Shown: positions 17,023 to 29,406 of the stretch, in pieces
How the letters are laid out: each line of letters begins with the position of its first letter
How positions within the stretch are numbered: the stretch's first letter is position 1
NCBI GenBank assembly: GCA_963773745.1
Contig: CAVZCL010000010.1
Location: 1 to 64,000, forward strand
Direction of reading: 5' to 3'
DNA: 64,000 nt
Source: UBA5069 sp963773745
Lineage (GTDB): Bacteria; Chloroflexota; Anaerolineae; Caldilineales; Caldilineaceae
The notes under the pieces: generated by a model
What the model was told of the DNA's origin: nothing
The model's database searches: none
Seen by the model: only the letters and a program-made list of their open reading frames with translations
Program-made: the position numbers and the translations under genes

Positions 17023-18684
17023 TTACCGATTCGGGTTGTGCACGCAGGTACTGCCGTTCAACTCCTCCTGAAAATGAATACAGAGCACAATGTAGGCTGG
17101 ACGCCAGTACTTCTGGTCAATCGGGCTCGGCTCCATAATCGCCCACCAGTACTGCTCCTCATCCTGCGGATTGCCATCGTTCAGCCAATCCAGGTTGGGC
17201 ATCGTAATCAGGCTCATCAGCCCGATCCACGGCTGCCAGTTGGCCGCCGCATACTGGTAGGCGCGCTTGAGGTATTCGGCCTGCACGTACTCGTCAATCC
17301 CCGCATCGGCGCCATGCCACTTGTAGGATGGATTCACCTTGTCAAAGGTCCAGCCAAACTCGAGCAGCACAATCTGCTTCGCCGTATCGCCATACTTCAC
17401 CATAATGGCGCGGATATCTTCCACATGGCGGAAGGCAAAGAAACGGTAGCCGCCGTATTTTTCCTTGTTGGCGGCGGCCTCGGCGGGATCCAGCTCGGGC
17501 GGCGCTGCAAAGCCTGCACCGTGCACACCCAGAGCGTCGAAGTAGCCGTTGCTCTGGCCACCCATCGCCTGATACATCTGATCGTAGAAGAGGTCGTCCG
17601 CCATGGCAATCGCGCTGTTGTCGCCGTTGGGCGCCATGCCTGCGCTGATCACAATTGCATTGGGGCTCACGGCCTTGATAGCGGCATAGGCCTTGCCCAG
17701 GAAGGCCGCATATTCGGCGGGATTGGGCGGATTGCCACCCCACTCGCGTGCCAGATTCGGCTCGTTCCAGATCTGGAACGCCTGAATGCAGCCAATCGCC
17801 CCCGGAGCACAGTTGTAGCGCTGCGCCACCGCACCCGCATACTCGGCAAATGCATCGGCACTGCCGGGGGGCGGACCAGCCCAGAAGCCACTCTTGTCCG
17901 GGTCAATGCTCAAGCGCGCCAGCAACTTGAGCCCCTTTTCGTTTACATGCGTCACCACACGGTCGGCCACCGACCAGTCATAGACACCCCGCCCTGCCCC
18001 TTCAATCGTCTCCCAGGCAAAGCTCTGCTTCACCCAGTTGAAGCCGGCATCGCGCAGCAAATCCAGGTCACGGTCGGCAATTTCGGCGCGCCACCAGAGA
18101 AAAGCCTGCGCACCGCGATCGGGTGAGCTCATCGTCGCGGGCAGGAAGCCGACCACGGGCGCAGGCGCTGCCGCATCGCCCGGCGCGGCAGGGGCCACAG
18201 GCGCAACCACCACGGGGTCCACAATCGTCAGAAACTCGGTCGCGGCCCAGCCCAGCGATTCGCCATTCGATGACAGCTTGGTCCACGTACTGTCGGAATT
18301 CTTGCCCAGCACATCAAAGGTTTCTCCGCGATTGGCTGTGCGCACGATCTCGGCGGCGGCGTCATGGTCGCGACGAATGTTGAGTAGATCCGTGTTAACG
18401 GTTGCCACACTGAGCGCCTCAGCCGCTGGCTCGGCGGCGGGCACGGCCGGTGCGGGTTGCGCTGCCGTATCCACAGCGGCAACGGGCTGCGCCGCCTGTG
18501 TTTGCTGCGCGGCCTGCGCGCCTGTGTCCACCGGCGGCGGAATCGGCGTCGCCACCTGCGCGGCCTGTCCACCCGGCGTCTTTGTGGGCGTCGGTGTCGC
18601 CTCGCTGCGGCGCGAGCCACAGCCTGCCAGTAACACCAGAGCCAGCATCGTACTCAGAATCAATACGCTCCATCGCGTTCGCAT
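17023..18684 (-). CDS. SH3b-domain lipoprotein with GH-A TIM-barrel (glycosidase-like)
   Basis: The 553-residue protein begins with a lipoprotein signal peptide (VLILSTMLALVLLAGC), a Pro/Ala/Thr linker, one bacterial SH3 domain at about 93-155 (TDLLNIRRDHD, GETFDVLGK, SLGWAATEFL) and a TIM barrel from about 190. Clan GH-A features are present: IQAFQIWNEPNLAREW near residue 308 (acid/base Glu) and IVLLEFGWTFD near 442 (nucleophile Glu). It is probably an outer-face enzyme acting on cell-wall or environmental glycans. ATG 18684 follows AAGGA. Two similar genes lie directly upstream on the same strand. Confidence 0.8.
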   Translation of the reverse strand: MRTRWSVLILSTMLALVLLAGCGSRRSEATPTPTKTPGGQAAQVATPIPPPVDTGAQAAQQTQAAQPVAAVDTAAQPAPAVPAAEPAAEALSVATVNTDLLNIRRDHDAAAEIVRTANRGETFDVLGKNSDSTWTKLSSNGESLGWAATEFLTIVDPVVVAPVAPAAPGDAAAPAPVVGFLPATMSSPDRGAQAFLWWRAEIADRDLDLLRDAGFNWVKQSFAWETIEGAGRGVYDWSVADRVVTHVNEKGLKLLARLSIDPDKSGFWAGPPPGSADAFAEYAGAVAQRYNCAPGAIGCIQAFQIWNEPNLAREWGGNPPNPAEYAAFLGKAYAAIKAVSPNAIVISAGMAPNGDNSAIAMADDLFYDQMYQAMGGQSNGYFDALGVHGAGFAAPPELDPAEAAANKEKYGGYRFFAFRHVEDIRAIMVKYGDTAKQIVLLEFGWTFDKVNPSYKWHGADAGIDEYVQAEYLKRAYQYAAANWQPWIGLMSLITMPNLDWLNDGNPQDEEQYWWAIMEPSPIDQKYWRPAYIVLCIHFQEELNGSTCVHNPNR

Positions 18685-18739
18685 AAGCAAGTCCTTGCAC
18701 GTAATTCGGATCTCACAAGTTGGTCAAAGCGCCCGACAG

Positions 18740-20722
18740 CTACTGGCGAATCTGCGCCTTGAGCACGTCATAGGCGGGGCGGCCCACAATTGCAAAGGTC
18801 CGCATCTCGCCGAAGTCATAGTTCAGGTTCCACAGAAAGGCCACACCCACATAACCCGAGCCGGCCATAATGCGATAGGCTTCCGCAATCCAGTCGGCCT
18901 GCTGCTGTTCGCTAATGCGCGCCTGGTATTCATAGCCCGCTTCGGGTGCAGGCGAAGAGCCCCAGCCAAACTCCGTTGGCCACAGCTTCTTGCCGCCGTC
19001 GCCAAATTGCGCCATCACCGCGTACGATTCCTCAAGCGTGCTGAGGAAGTAGAAGGAACGGTGATTCGCATGCGAGAGCGCCGTATACGTGCCCGACTCC
19101 CAATCAGCAAAGCGCACGCTGGGCGGATTGGCAAAGCCGCTGGGGTGAATGCCCACCGCGTCGCTGTAGCGCGCCAGCCCATTCTGATACATACCGCGCA
19201 GATAGTCGATGTCGTCGAAGGCAACGTCGCTGTAGCCCGCCGGCGTCGTTGCGCCACTGATGACCACCATGCTGGGGCAGGCTGCCTTGATGGAGGCATA
19301 CGAGCGCTGCAGCAGATCCATGTAAAGCGCCGGCTCAATGGGAAATCCCTCCCACTCGCGCGCGCAGATTCTGCTCGTTCCACACTTCAATCGCCTTGAG
19401 CGACTGGCCGCAATAGCGCCCTGCCACGCCGCCCACAAAGTTGGCGTACGTCTGAAAATCCTCGGGCGGGCCATTCGTGCCACCCTTTGTCGGGCGCGTC
19501 CAATCGGGCGAAGTGACAATGCTGAAGGCAACGTTAATGCCGTTGCCATTCATTGGTTGACAATGTCATCCATCTCCTGCCAGTTCACCGCACCGGGAGA
19601 TGTCTCCACATATTCCCAGCGCACCTGCTGCTTGACCCAATTCGCGCCCAGGTCATTGAGCATACCCGCAACGCCGGCCTTGTCGCCCTGCCACAGGTTG
19701 GCCGTGAGGCCGTAGGCAAAGCCCCCACCGCCCGTGGGCAGCGGCGCGGCAGCAACAGCAGCGCCCACGGCCGGCGCGCTTGCAGCGTCAGCAGATAGAG
19801 CTGCAGGCGCAACCTCTGCAACCGGCGGTGCGGGAATATCGGCATCAGCCAGTGTTGCCACGTCAGCCATGGGGCCGGCGGTCGTCACCAGCGCCGCAGA
19901 GACCCAGCCCTCCTGGCCATCGGGCAGTTGCACGCGATACCAGTCGCCCGCCGCAGTCACGCCGCTGATTGGCAGCGCATCGCCCTGCTTAACGCCGCCC
20001 GTGCGCGCATAGATCGTGCCCGGGCCGCCACGTACATTCATCGCTGCCGGCACCACATAGGCCGTGGCGACGTCCGGCTCGGGCTGGGTCGCAGGCGCGC
20101 TCGCCACAGCGGCCGGGCTCTCCTGGGCAGCCGAGGCGGCCGGGCCAGACGCGGGTGATGCAATTGAGGGTGTCACCCCAGCAACCGGTGCAGTTGCCGC
20201 AAGAGTCGCTCCTGGCGTCGGCGTCGGCAGCGTTACCGCTGCTGCCACCGTGGGCGCGCCTGTAGCCACAGCAGTCGGTGTGGCTGCACTGATGACAACG
20301 CCCGCCAAACCAGCCAATCCGCCCCGTGCAGGGGATGCAATCGTGGCGGGCATGGTCGCGGGCAGGGTTGCAGATGCAGGCGCAGCAGGGGCCGCGCCGC
20401 CGGCCTCAATGAAGGCCGCAGCAACCCACCCTTCCACGCCCAGTTCGTCCGAAGCGACGCGCAACCAGTCGCCCGCGGCGTTGCGCTCAAGGATATCCAC
20501 AACGGCGCCGGCGGGCAGCTTGCCCACAACGGCAAAGGTTGCGCCCGCGCCGCCACGCACATTGAGCCGGCCCGAGGTGACAATCACCGTGCCGCTGCCT
20601 TCCTGTGCAAAGGCCACGCGCAGCGGCAGCGCCGCAGCGGCAACCAGCGCAATCAGCAGGGCGACAAGTGCAACCGTCCGCGCGCCGTGGCGCGTGCGCA
20701 TGGGGGTAATCAATTGGGACAT
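18740..20722 (-). CDS. Secreted double-SH3b, TIM-barrel glycosidase-like protein, two frameshifts
   Basis: Paralogue of the next gene downstream. After a signal sequence (VALVALLIALVAAAALPL) come SH3 domain 1 (about 45-110; GRLNVRGGAGATFAVVG), a long Ala/Pro/Thr linker, SH3 domain 2 (about 250-320; AAMNVRGGPGTIYARTG) and a TIM barrel from about 385 (LGANWVKQQVRWEYVE). Frames change near 19553 and 19365. Catalytic-type residues are kept: LKAIEVWNEQNLR and LWPTEFGWGSS. The start MSQLITPMRTRH is chosen because the upstream part of the frame is not protein-like. Located between two similar genes, so tandem duplication is likely. Confidence 0.8.
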
Positions 20723-20866
20723 GGTTGTGAGATCCGATTCAGGGGAGTGGTAACTGGAGAGCGACCATGTGTGGCACGCACGCGCCACACATGGCGTTGA
20801 CAGACTTCCGAACAAAAGACGGAGAGACGCGCAGCACGCGTCTCTCCGTTCAGATTCATGCAAAGA

Positions 20867-23800
20867 TTACTTGGGCATGGCGGCCAGCGCGTTGTAGGCG
20901 GGCAGCGGCTCCCAGCCCGGGCCCACAATGCCCCACTGCGCCTTCTCGGTGCCGTTGGCCACAACGCGGAAGTTGAGGTTCCAGAGAATCGCCGGCCCCA
21001 CCCACCCCCACGCCTTCATCATCTGATAGGCCTCCACCGTCCACTGCGCCTGCTCCGTCATGTCGTTGTCGTCGGCATAGCGATAGTTGGGGTTCTGCGC
21101 GCCGCCTGCTGCCCAGCCAAACTCGGTGGGCATAATCGACTTGCCGCCCGCGCCGTAGACATTCATGATGTTGCGATAGCCTTCCATCGTGCTGCGGAAG
21201 GACCACGAATGGTGGGGCGAATCGCATGCGCCGTTGAAGGAATTGCCTGTCTTCTGAATGACCTCACAGGCTGACTCCCACGTGGCCGACGGCGGCACAT
21301 TGTAGCCGCTGGGGTGTGCACCCATCGCGTCCATGTAATTGGCCGCGCCTGCCTTGAACATCTCCTCGGCATAGGTGAAGTCGTCCATGGCCAGGCCGCC
21401 ATTGTTGCCCGCAGGCGTCAATGCGCCGCTGATGACCCACATGCTGGGGCAGGCATTCTTGATGGCCGGATAGGCTGCGGCCAGCAGGTTCACATACTCG
21501 CCCGGGTTGAGCGGCTTGTTACCCCACTCATAATGCAGGTTCTGCTCGTTCCACACCTCAATTGCCTTGAGGGGGCCGCCGCAGTATTTGCCCGCCAGCG
21601 CGCCGACAAACGCAGCGTAGGTGTTCGGATCAGAGGGGGGACCGCCCACGCTCAGGTCAGCGCCACCTTCGCGCGCCCACGCCGGTGCGTTGACGACGCT
21701 AAAGAGGATGCTCACGCCGCTTCCTGCTGCTGCATTGATAATCGGGTCCAGTGCGCCAAAGTCCACCGCGCCCTGTGACGCTTCAAAACGCTTCCACTCC
21801 ACCTGCTGCTTGACCCAGTTGAAGCCCATGCCCTTGGTGGAGCCCATGACCTGCTGGATCATTGCGTCGCTGGTGTCAACCATGTGTGCCTGCACGCCGT
21901 ATCCAAAGGGCAGCGCACCCGCAGGGGCAGGTGCAGCAACAATCGGCGCAGGCGCAGGTGCGGCAGCGGGGGCTGCTTCAGCGGCTTCAGCGGGCGCGGC
22001 CGCCGCGGCCGCAGGCGCTGCCGCGGCGACGATGGCGGGCGCATCAGGAATGTCGGTCGCCATGGCAATCTTGTCCAGCGAACCGGCGCTTGTCACCAAC
22101 TGACTGATCACCCAGCCGCGCTTCTCGCCGCCAAGGTCAATCTGCCACCAGTCGCCGGCGTCGTTCTTGCCCGTGATGCGGTAATTGGCCGCAGGGTTCA
22201 ACTGCCCCAGCACGGGATAGAGCGTGCCCGGTCCTTCGCGCACGTTCACAATCTGGCTCGTGCTTACGCTGGCGTCGGCCACTGTGGCCTGTGCCGCCGC
22301 CTCCGCCGCTGCGGGCTGTGCCGCCGCCTCCGCCGCCGTGCCGCCCACCTTGCTGGAGGCCGAAATCGGCAGTACGGTACCTGCGGCTGTGCGCAGCGTG
22401 GCATCCACGCGCACTTCACCATCGGCGCGCACTGGCAACGATACGGATGCGTTTTCCAGCGGCGCCAGTTGCTCGGCCAGAAGGCTGCCATCCGCCTTGA
22501 AGAGCGAATAGGCCACGTTCAGCGCCGCCCGGCTTTCGGGCAGGGCCGCGTCCTGCTGGAACTTGAGCAGCGTGTCCCACATGGCCGGGTCAATGTCGCC
22601 CGTGGGGCTGGCCTGAATGTTGACGTTGTGCACGTTGTACTTCTTGAGCAGCCCCAATTTGTGGGCCAGGCTGCCGGCGTCCTCAATGTAGACGGTGCGC
22701 TCGAGCCCCTGGTCATCCATGTAGCTGTAGCGGTACATGCCCACAGCCTCGTCCCAGGTGACGTTTTCCTTAAGGCGCGGGCTGGCAAGCGAGAGGTCGA
22801 TCTGCTCGCCATTGGCCGTGGCCTGCACCTGCGCCAGCAACGGCTTGAGCGCCTCCTGATAGCCCTTCAGCAGCAGATAGTTGCCGCTGCGCTCCACAGA
22901 CTGCGCGGGCAGTTCAATTTGCAGCTTGGTGGGGTCCACCTCACTGGTGGCATACTTGAGCAGCGCATCCATCTCGCCGCCCGCCTGGTACGCACGCGGG
23001 TCCACCGGTGCGGGCACAATCAGCGTGTCAACCAGGTTGCCAAGCGCGCGCCAGTCGTAGCCCAGCGTGTCCCACTGCTCGGCCGAAATCTGAATCGGCG
23101 CTTCCACGCGCACGCCAATGCTCTTGCCATTGGTGTGCAGTTCGGTGGTCAAACGGCTGATGACGTGGGCAAAATCGGCGCGTGCGCTCGGCTTGGCATC
23201 CACGCCACGGTAGTCAATGATGATGCCCGGGTAGCCGTTCTCCACGGTCGTGCCTACAACCGAAGCGATCTGGTTGTCCTGCTGACCCGGGTCAAGCAGC
23301 AGGTTGTTGATCAGGTCAGTGCGCACAACCTCGCCATCCCAGTTGCGGATCACCGGAATGGTGGTGCCATTGGTATTTGCGGGGGCCACGCCGTCAAGCG
23401 CGCCATCGCCGCGCAACTGCAGGCCTGCCTTGGCTTCATAATTGACAACCGCGCCCTGGGGCTTATCGGGCAGCGCGCCCAGATCAATCGTGGCCGAAGG
23501 AATGCCGCCTGTGTTCTGCATGACCATGAAGTTGGGCGGCACGCTGGTCAGCGACGACTCGAGCGCATCTTCGTTCGGGTTGCCCGTGGTGATGACCGAA
23601 CCGGGTACATGGTTCCAGCGCAGGCCGTCCCAACTGTAGAGGCCCAGCGTCTCGTACGCGCCGCTGTCGGTGGGAATCGGCACGTGCAGAACCGTAATCG
23701 CCGGCGTCGTGCCCGAGGTGTTGATTTCGTAGAGTGGGCTCTTGGGGACGAGGTTGGTCGGCAGCGCCTCGACGGCGTTATAGAGCTCTGTGCCGGCGTT

Positions 23801-24103
23801 GCCCGCGAGGAAGTCGGCACGCGGCACGCTCGTCACCTCAGCCGAAAAGGCGCTTTCGACGCCCTCATCGGGGAAGCTGACCATCGTTCCGTCGGGATCA
23901 CTGACAGCGCCGCCGCTTGCGGGAATGCGTGTCATTGTGAAGTCTTGCAGGCGATCCAGCAGGCGGATCGGCGGCAAAAAGAGCGCTGCCACCAGCAGAC
24001 CTGGGATGACCAGGAAGGTGATCAACCAGGCTGCGGGACCCTCGAGTAGCCGGGACGCGCCGCCCGACGAAGTTGACCGTCGATCCAGTCGGGTGTTCTG
24101 CAT
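20867..24103 (-). CDS. Large multidomain protein: GH18-like domain, SH3b, GH-A TIM barrel
   Basis: An intact 1078-residue protein. Residues about 20-50 form a membrane anchor (AAWLITFLVIPGLLVAALFL). Residues about 230-540 resemble spore-type GH18 (YaaH/SleL-like) barrels: GYPGIIIDYRGVDAK near 295, NGKSIGVRVEAP and YDWRALGNLVDTLIVPAP. The usual DxDxE ending reads IDYRG here, so the catalytic Glu appears lost. An SH3 domain follows at about 610-675 (QIVNVREGPGTLYPVLG), an Ala-rich linker, then a GH-A barrel at about 740-1078 with IEVWNEQNLHYEW near 852 and IMPTEFGWAAGG near 995. A combined wall-binding and glycan-cleaving role is inferred. Confidence 0.8.
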   Translation of the reverse strand: MQNTRLDRRSTSSGGASRLLEGPAAWLITFLVIPGLLVAALFLPPIRLLDRLQDFTMTRIPASGGAVSDPDGTMVSFPDEGVESAFSAEVTSVPRADFLAGNAGTELYNAVEALPTNLVPKSPLYEINTSGTTPAITVLHVPIPTDSGAYETLGLYSWDGLRWNHVPGSVITTGNPNEDALESSLTSVPPNFMVMQNTGGIPSATIDLGALPDKPQGAVVNYEAKAGLQLRGDGALDGVAPANTNGTTIPVIRNWDGEVVRTDLINNLLLDPGQQDNQIASVVGTTVENGYPGIIIDYRGVDAKPSARADFAHVISRLTTELHTNGKSIGVRVEAPIQISAEQWDTLGYDWRALGNLVDTLIVPAPVDPRAYQAGGEMDALLKYATSEVDPTKLQIELPAQSVERSGNYLLLKGYQEALKPLLAQVQATANGEQIDLSLASPRLKENVTWDEAVGMYRYSYMDDQGLERTVYIEDAGSLAHKLGLLKKYNVHNVNIQASPTGDIDPAMWDTLLKFQQDAALPESRAALNVAYSLFKADGSLLAEQLAPLENASVSLPVRADGEVRVDATLRTAAGTVLPISASSKVGGTAAEAAAQPAAAEAAAQATVADASVSTSQIVNVREGPGTLYPVLGQLNPAANYRITGKNDAGDWWQIDLGGEKRGWVISQLVTSAGSLDKIAMATDIPDAPAIVAAAAPAAAAAAPAEAAEAAPAAAPAPAPIVAAPAPAGALPFGYGVQAHMVDTSDAMIQQVMGSTKGMGFNWVKQQVEWKRFEASQGAVDFGALDPIINAAAGSGVSILFSVVNAPAWAREGGADLSVGGPPSDPNTYAAFVGALAGKYCGGPLKAIEVWNEQNLHYEWGNKPLNPGEYVNLLAAAYPAIKNACPSMWVISGALTPAGNNGGLAMDDFTYAEEMFKAGAANYMDAMGAHPSGYNVPPSATWESACEVIQKTGNSFNGACDSPHHSWSFRSTMEGYRNIMNVYGAGGKSIMPTEFGWAAGGAQNPNYRYADDNDMTEQAQWTVEAYQMMKAWGWVGPAILWNLNFRVVANGTEKAQWGIVGPGWEPLPAYNALAAMPK

Positions 24104-24480
24104 ACGGGGTGCAACTCCTTCGCAAGAATGCTGTCAATACCACGAAACGCCGCTATGGCTCGCCATGGGTCGCTGCAATGGAACCGCGCACTGCGCTTGG
24201 CTGCCAGCCATGCAGCCGTTACTCGGCCCAACCAACCGCGGCCGAATGCCGGGCTGGCCTTCAATCAGTGTAGTCCACGCAGGCCCGTTAAAGAGGCCGG
24301 CCAAAGCAGCCACCTGTGCGCACGCTGCCCCTGTACTATCGCACAATTCATGAGCGCAAAGTAAGCGTCACATGAAAGACCCATGAAAGGGGTCGGGCAG
24401 AGAGATGCCTGCGAGATGCAGGCAGAGCACATCATAGCATGGCGTGGAACAGCGCCAAAATCGCCCTCGTGTAGCAAGCA

Positions 24481-24525
24481 GCTATGGCACGGCTATGGCA
24501 CGGCTATGGCACGGCTACGGCCACG
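24481..24525. repeat. 11-bp tandem repeat, about four units
   Basis: GCTATGGCACG is repeated three times exactly (24481-24513) and then once imperfectly as GCTACGGCCACG. Such arrays arise by slippage; no function is evident. Confidence 0.85.
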
Positions 24526-24789
24526 GCGCACGCAGCGGCGCACAACCTTTTGCCATTATCCTGCATTTTCCTGCACACAAGCCGGACCAATGACGGGCGC
24601 AAGCGCAACGGCTGCCACAGCAACAGAGGTATTCATGCTTTGTGGACGCAGCGCAGTACGCGCTCTTTTCAGGAGAGAAACTGAACCTTTGCTGCATCAC
24701 GAGCGTTCATTAAGCTAGCCATGCCGGCTGCACCCCATGATCCCTTACCTTTCGCCACGGTGGGCGCACCCACCAGTACCTGATCCAAC

Positions 24790-24870
24790 AGGCACGGCAT
24801 CCAATAGGCACGGCATCCAATAGGCACGGCCATCGACATAGACAACAAGCAGCACATAGACAACAAGCAG
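24790..24870. repeat. Two tandem arrays (16-bp and 17-bp units)
   Basis: AGGCACGGCATCCAAT occurs at 24790-24805 and 24806-24821 with a partial third copy at 24822-24830. ACATAGACAACAAGCAG occurs at 24836-24852 and 24854-24870. They lie just upstream of the baeRF-family start codon. Confidence 0.85.
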
Positions 24871-24893
24871 AACGAAACGAAAGCGAGGCTCGA

Positions 24894-26061
24894 ATGGACC
24901 CTTTGAACCTGGAAGAATTGAAGCGGCTTGCGGCACATAAGAGCAGCCCCGCCGTCACAATCTACATGCCCACCCACAGGCGCGGGCGCGAGGTGGAGCA
25001 GGACCCAATCCGCTTCAGCGACCAATTGCGCACCGTGGAGGACGAGCTGGCCGCAATGGGGATGGGGACGCGCGCGAGATTGAGACGTTTCTTGCGCCCG
25101 CGGCACCGCTTTTCCCACACGCGCCTTTCTTGACGAGGACAGTGTCTGGCAGTATTCGCTTGATGGGCTTGCTGTCTTCATGGACGAGAAGGAATTCCGC
25201 GCCTATCGTCTGCCCTTTGACGTGGATACACGCACAATCGTGGCAGACCGCTTCTTTTTGAACCCGCTGCTGCCGCTCTTCACAAACAATGGACACTTCT
25301 TCATCCTCGCGCTCAGCCAGAATGCATGGCGCCTTTTTGAAGGCACCCGCTTCACCGTGGGCGAGATTGACAAGCCGGCCGACGCGCCCGATTCCATAGC
25401 GGACATTCTGGCTCGCTACGAAAGCACTGCCGGGCTGCAGCAGCACACGGCAAGCAGGGGCGGCGGAGAAGGGGGCATTTTCCATGGCCACAGCGATGAA
25501 GCCGGTGACGAGCGCAAGCGTATCGCAGAGTATCTGAACATCCTGGACAAGGCGCTCATGCCGATTTTGAACGAGAGCAAGGCGCCGCTTGTCATTGCAG
25601 CCGATGTTTCGCTGCTGCCCATTTATCGCGAAGTGACGAACTACAACCGTGTGGTCGAAGATGGCCCGCGCGGCAACCCGGAACAGTTGGGTGCCAAGGA
25701 GCTGCATGAGCAGGCGTGGCCCTTTGTGGAAGAAAAGTTCCGCGCCGACCTGGACACTGTGCTTTCCCAATATGGCACGGTGGCCGCGAACGGACGCGCC
25801 GCGACGGAACTTGAGGCCGTTGTGCCCGCCGCAGTGCAGGGGCGGGTGAGCATTGCGCTGCTGCCGCCGGGGCTGGAAGTATGGGGCGTCGTTGATGAGA
25901 ACACGGGCGAGGTCTCCCGGACAGACGAGAACGCGCCGGGTGCGCTTGAGCTTGAGGGTTATGTTGCCGCACAAACCCTTCTCAATGGCGGCGAAGTTTA
26001 TGCTGTAGAGCGCGAGCAAATGCCCGAAAACGCAGAAGTGGCCGCCATCTTCCGCTACTAA
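24894..26061 (+). CDS. baeRF-family (eRF1-like) protein, one frameshift
   Basis: About 389 residues. The N-terminal part reads MDPLNLEELKRLAAHKSSPA and VTIYMPTHRRGREVEQDPIR. After a frame change near 25080 it continues with DGLAVFMDEKEFRAYRLPF, FFILALSQNAWRLFEGTRF and APLVIAADVSLLPIYREVTN. These match bacterial eRF1-like (baeRF) proteins, thought to act on ribosome-linked or stress processes; no activity is established for this one. The usual catalytic GGQ of eRF1 is not visible. ATG 24894 follows GAGG. The stop codon lies inside a 63-bp perfect inverted repeat. Confidence 0.7.
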
Positions 26062-26190
26062 AGGGAAATACGACGCGAAGGCGCAGAGGCGCAAAGAAAG
26101 CGCAAAGAAAAGCAAGGACACTCAAGCTGTCCTTGCTTTTCTTTGCGCTTTCTTTGCGCCTCTGCGCCTTCGCGTCGTATTTCCCTTTAG
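26058..26190. terminator. Perfect 63-bp inverted repeat between convergent genes
   Basis: Bases 26058-26120 are exactly complementary to 26128-26190, with the 7-base loop CTCAAGC. The left arm begins inside the last codons of the baeRF gene and includes its TAA. The arms contain repeated GCAAAGA words. The right arm ends ten bases before the glyQS stop. A bidirectional terminator role fits the position. Confidence 0.8.
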
Positions 26191-26199
26191 AATTTCCCT

Positions 26200-29244
<3,045 letters not shown>

Positions 29245-29292
29245 AAGAGAACCTCGAATAAATGGATGTGCTGCCACCTGAACCACACGAAC

Positions 29293-29399
29293 TACGACGC
29301 GGAGGCGCAAAGACGCAAAGAACAGCAACAACAAGAATGGCAACTGACTGCTCTGCTTTTCTTTGCGCTTTCTCTGCGTCTTTGCGCCTTTGCGTCGTA
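29293..29399. repeat. Imperfect long hairpin of the GCAAAGA word family
   Basis: TACGACGC at 29293-29300 and GCGTCGTA at 29392-29399 close an imperfect hairpin whose arms share AGGCGCAAAGACGCA. The words are the same as in the 26058-26190 repeat. It fills the gap between two genes on the minus strand, after the M50 protease stop. Confidence 0.65.
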
Positions 29400-29406
29400 C
29401 GTACGA

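Larger units (their letters stand above)
24104..24893. other. Intergenic region between divergent genes with tandem repeats
   Basis: About 790 bases without a convincing gene. It should hold the promoters of the divergent genes on each side. Two short tandem arrays stand out and are listed separately (24481-24525 and 24790-24870). No RNA gene recognised. Confidence 0.5.

Noticed and set aside
19550..19556. TGA inside the second SH3b/TIM-barrel gene as a selenocysteine codon
   Set aside because: The downstream coding part is in a different frame, so this is a frameshift, and no Cys is expected at that position.
24481..24870. Tandem repeats upstream of the baeRF gene as iterons of a replication origin
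   Set aside because: Units are few, of different lengths, and there is no Rep gene or DnaA-box cluster nearby.
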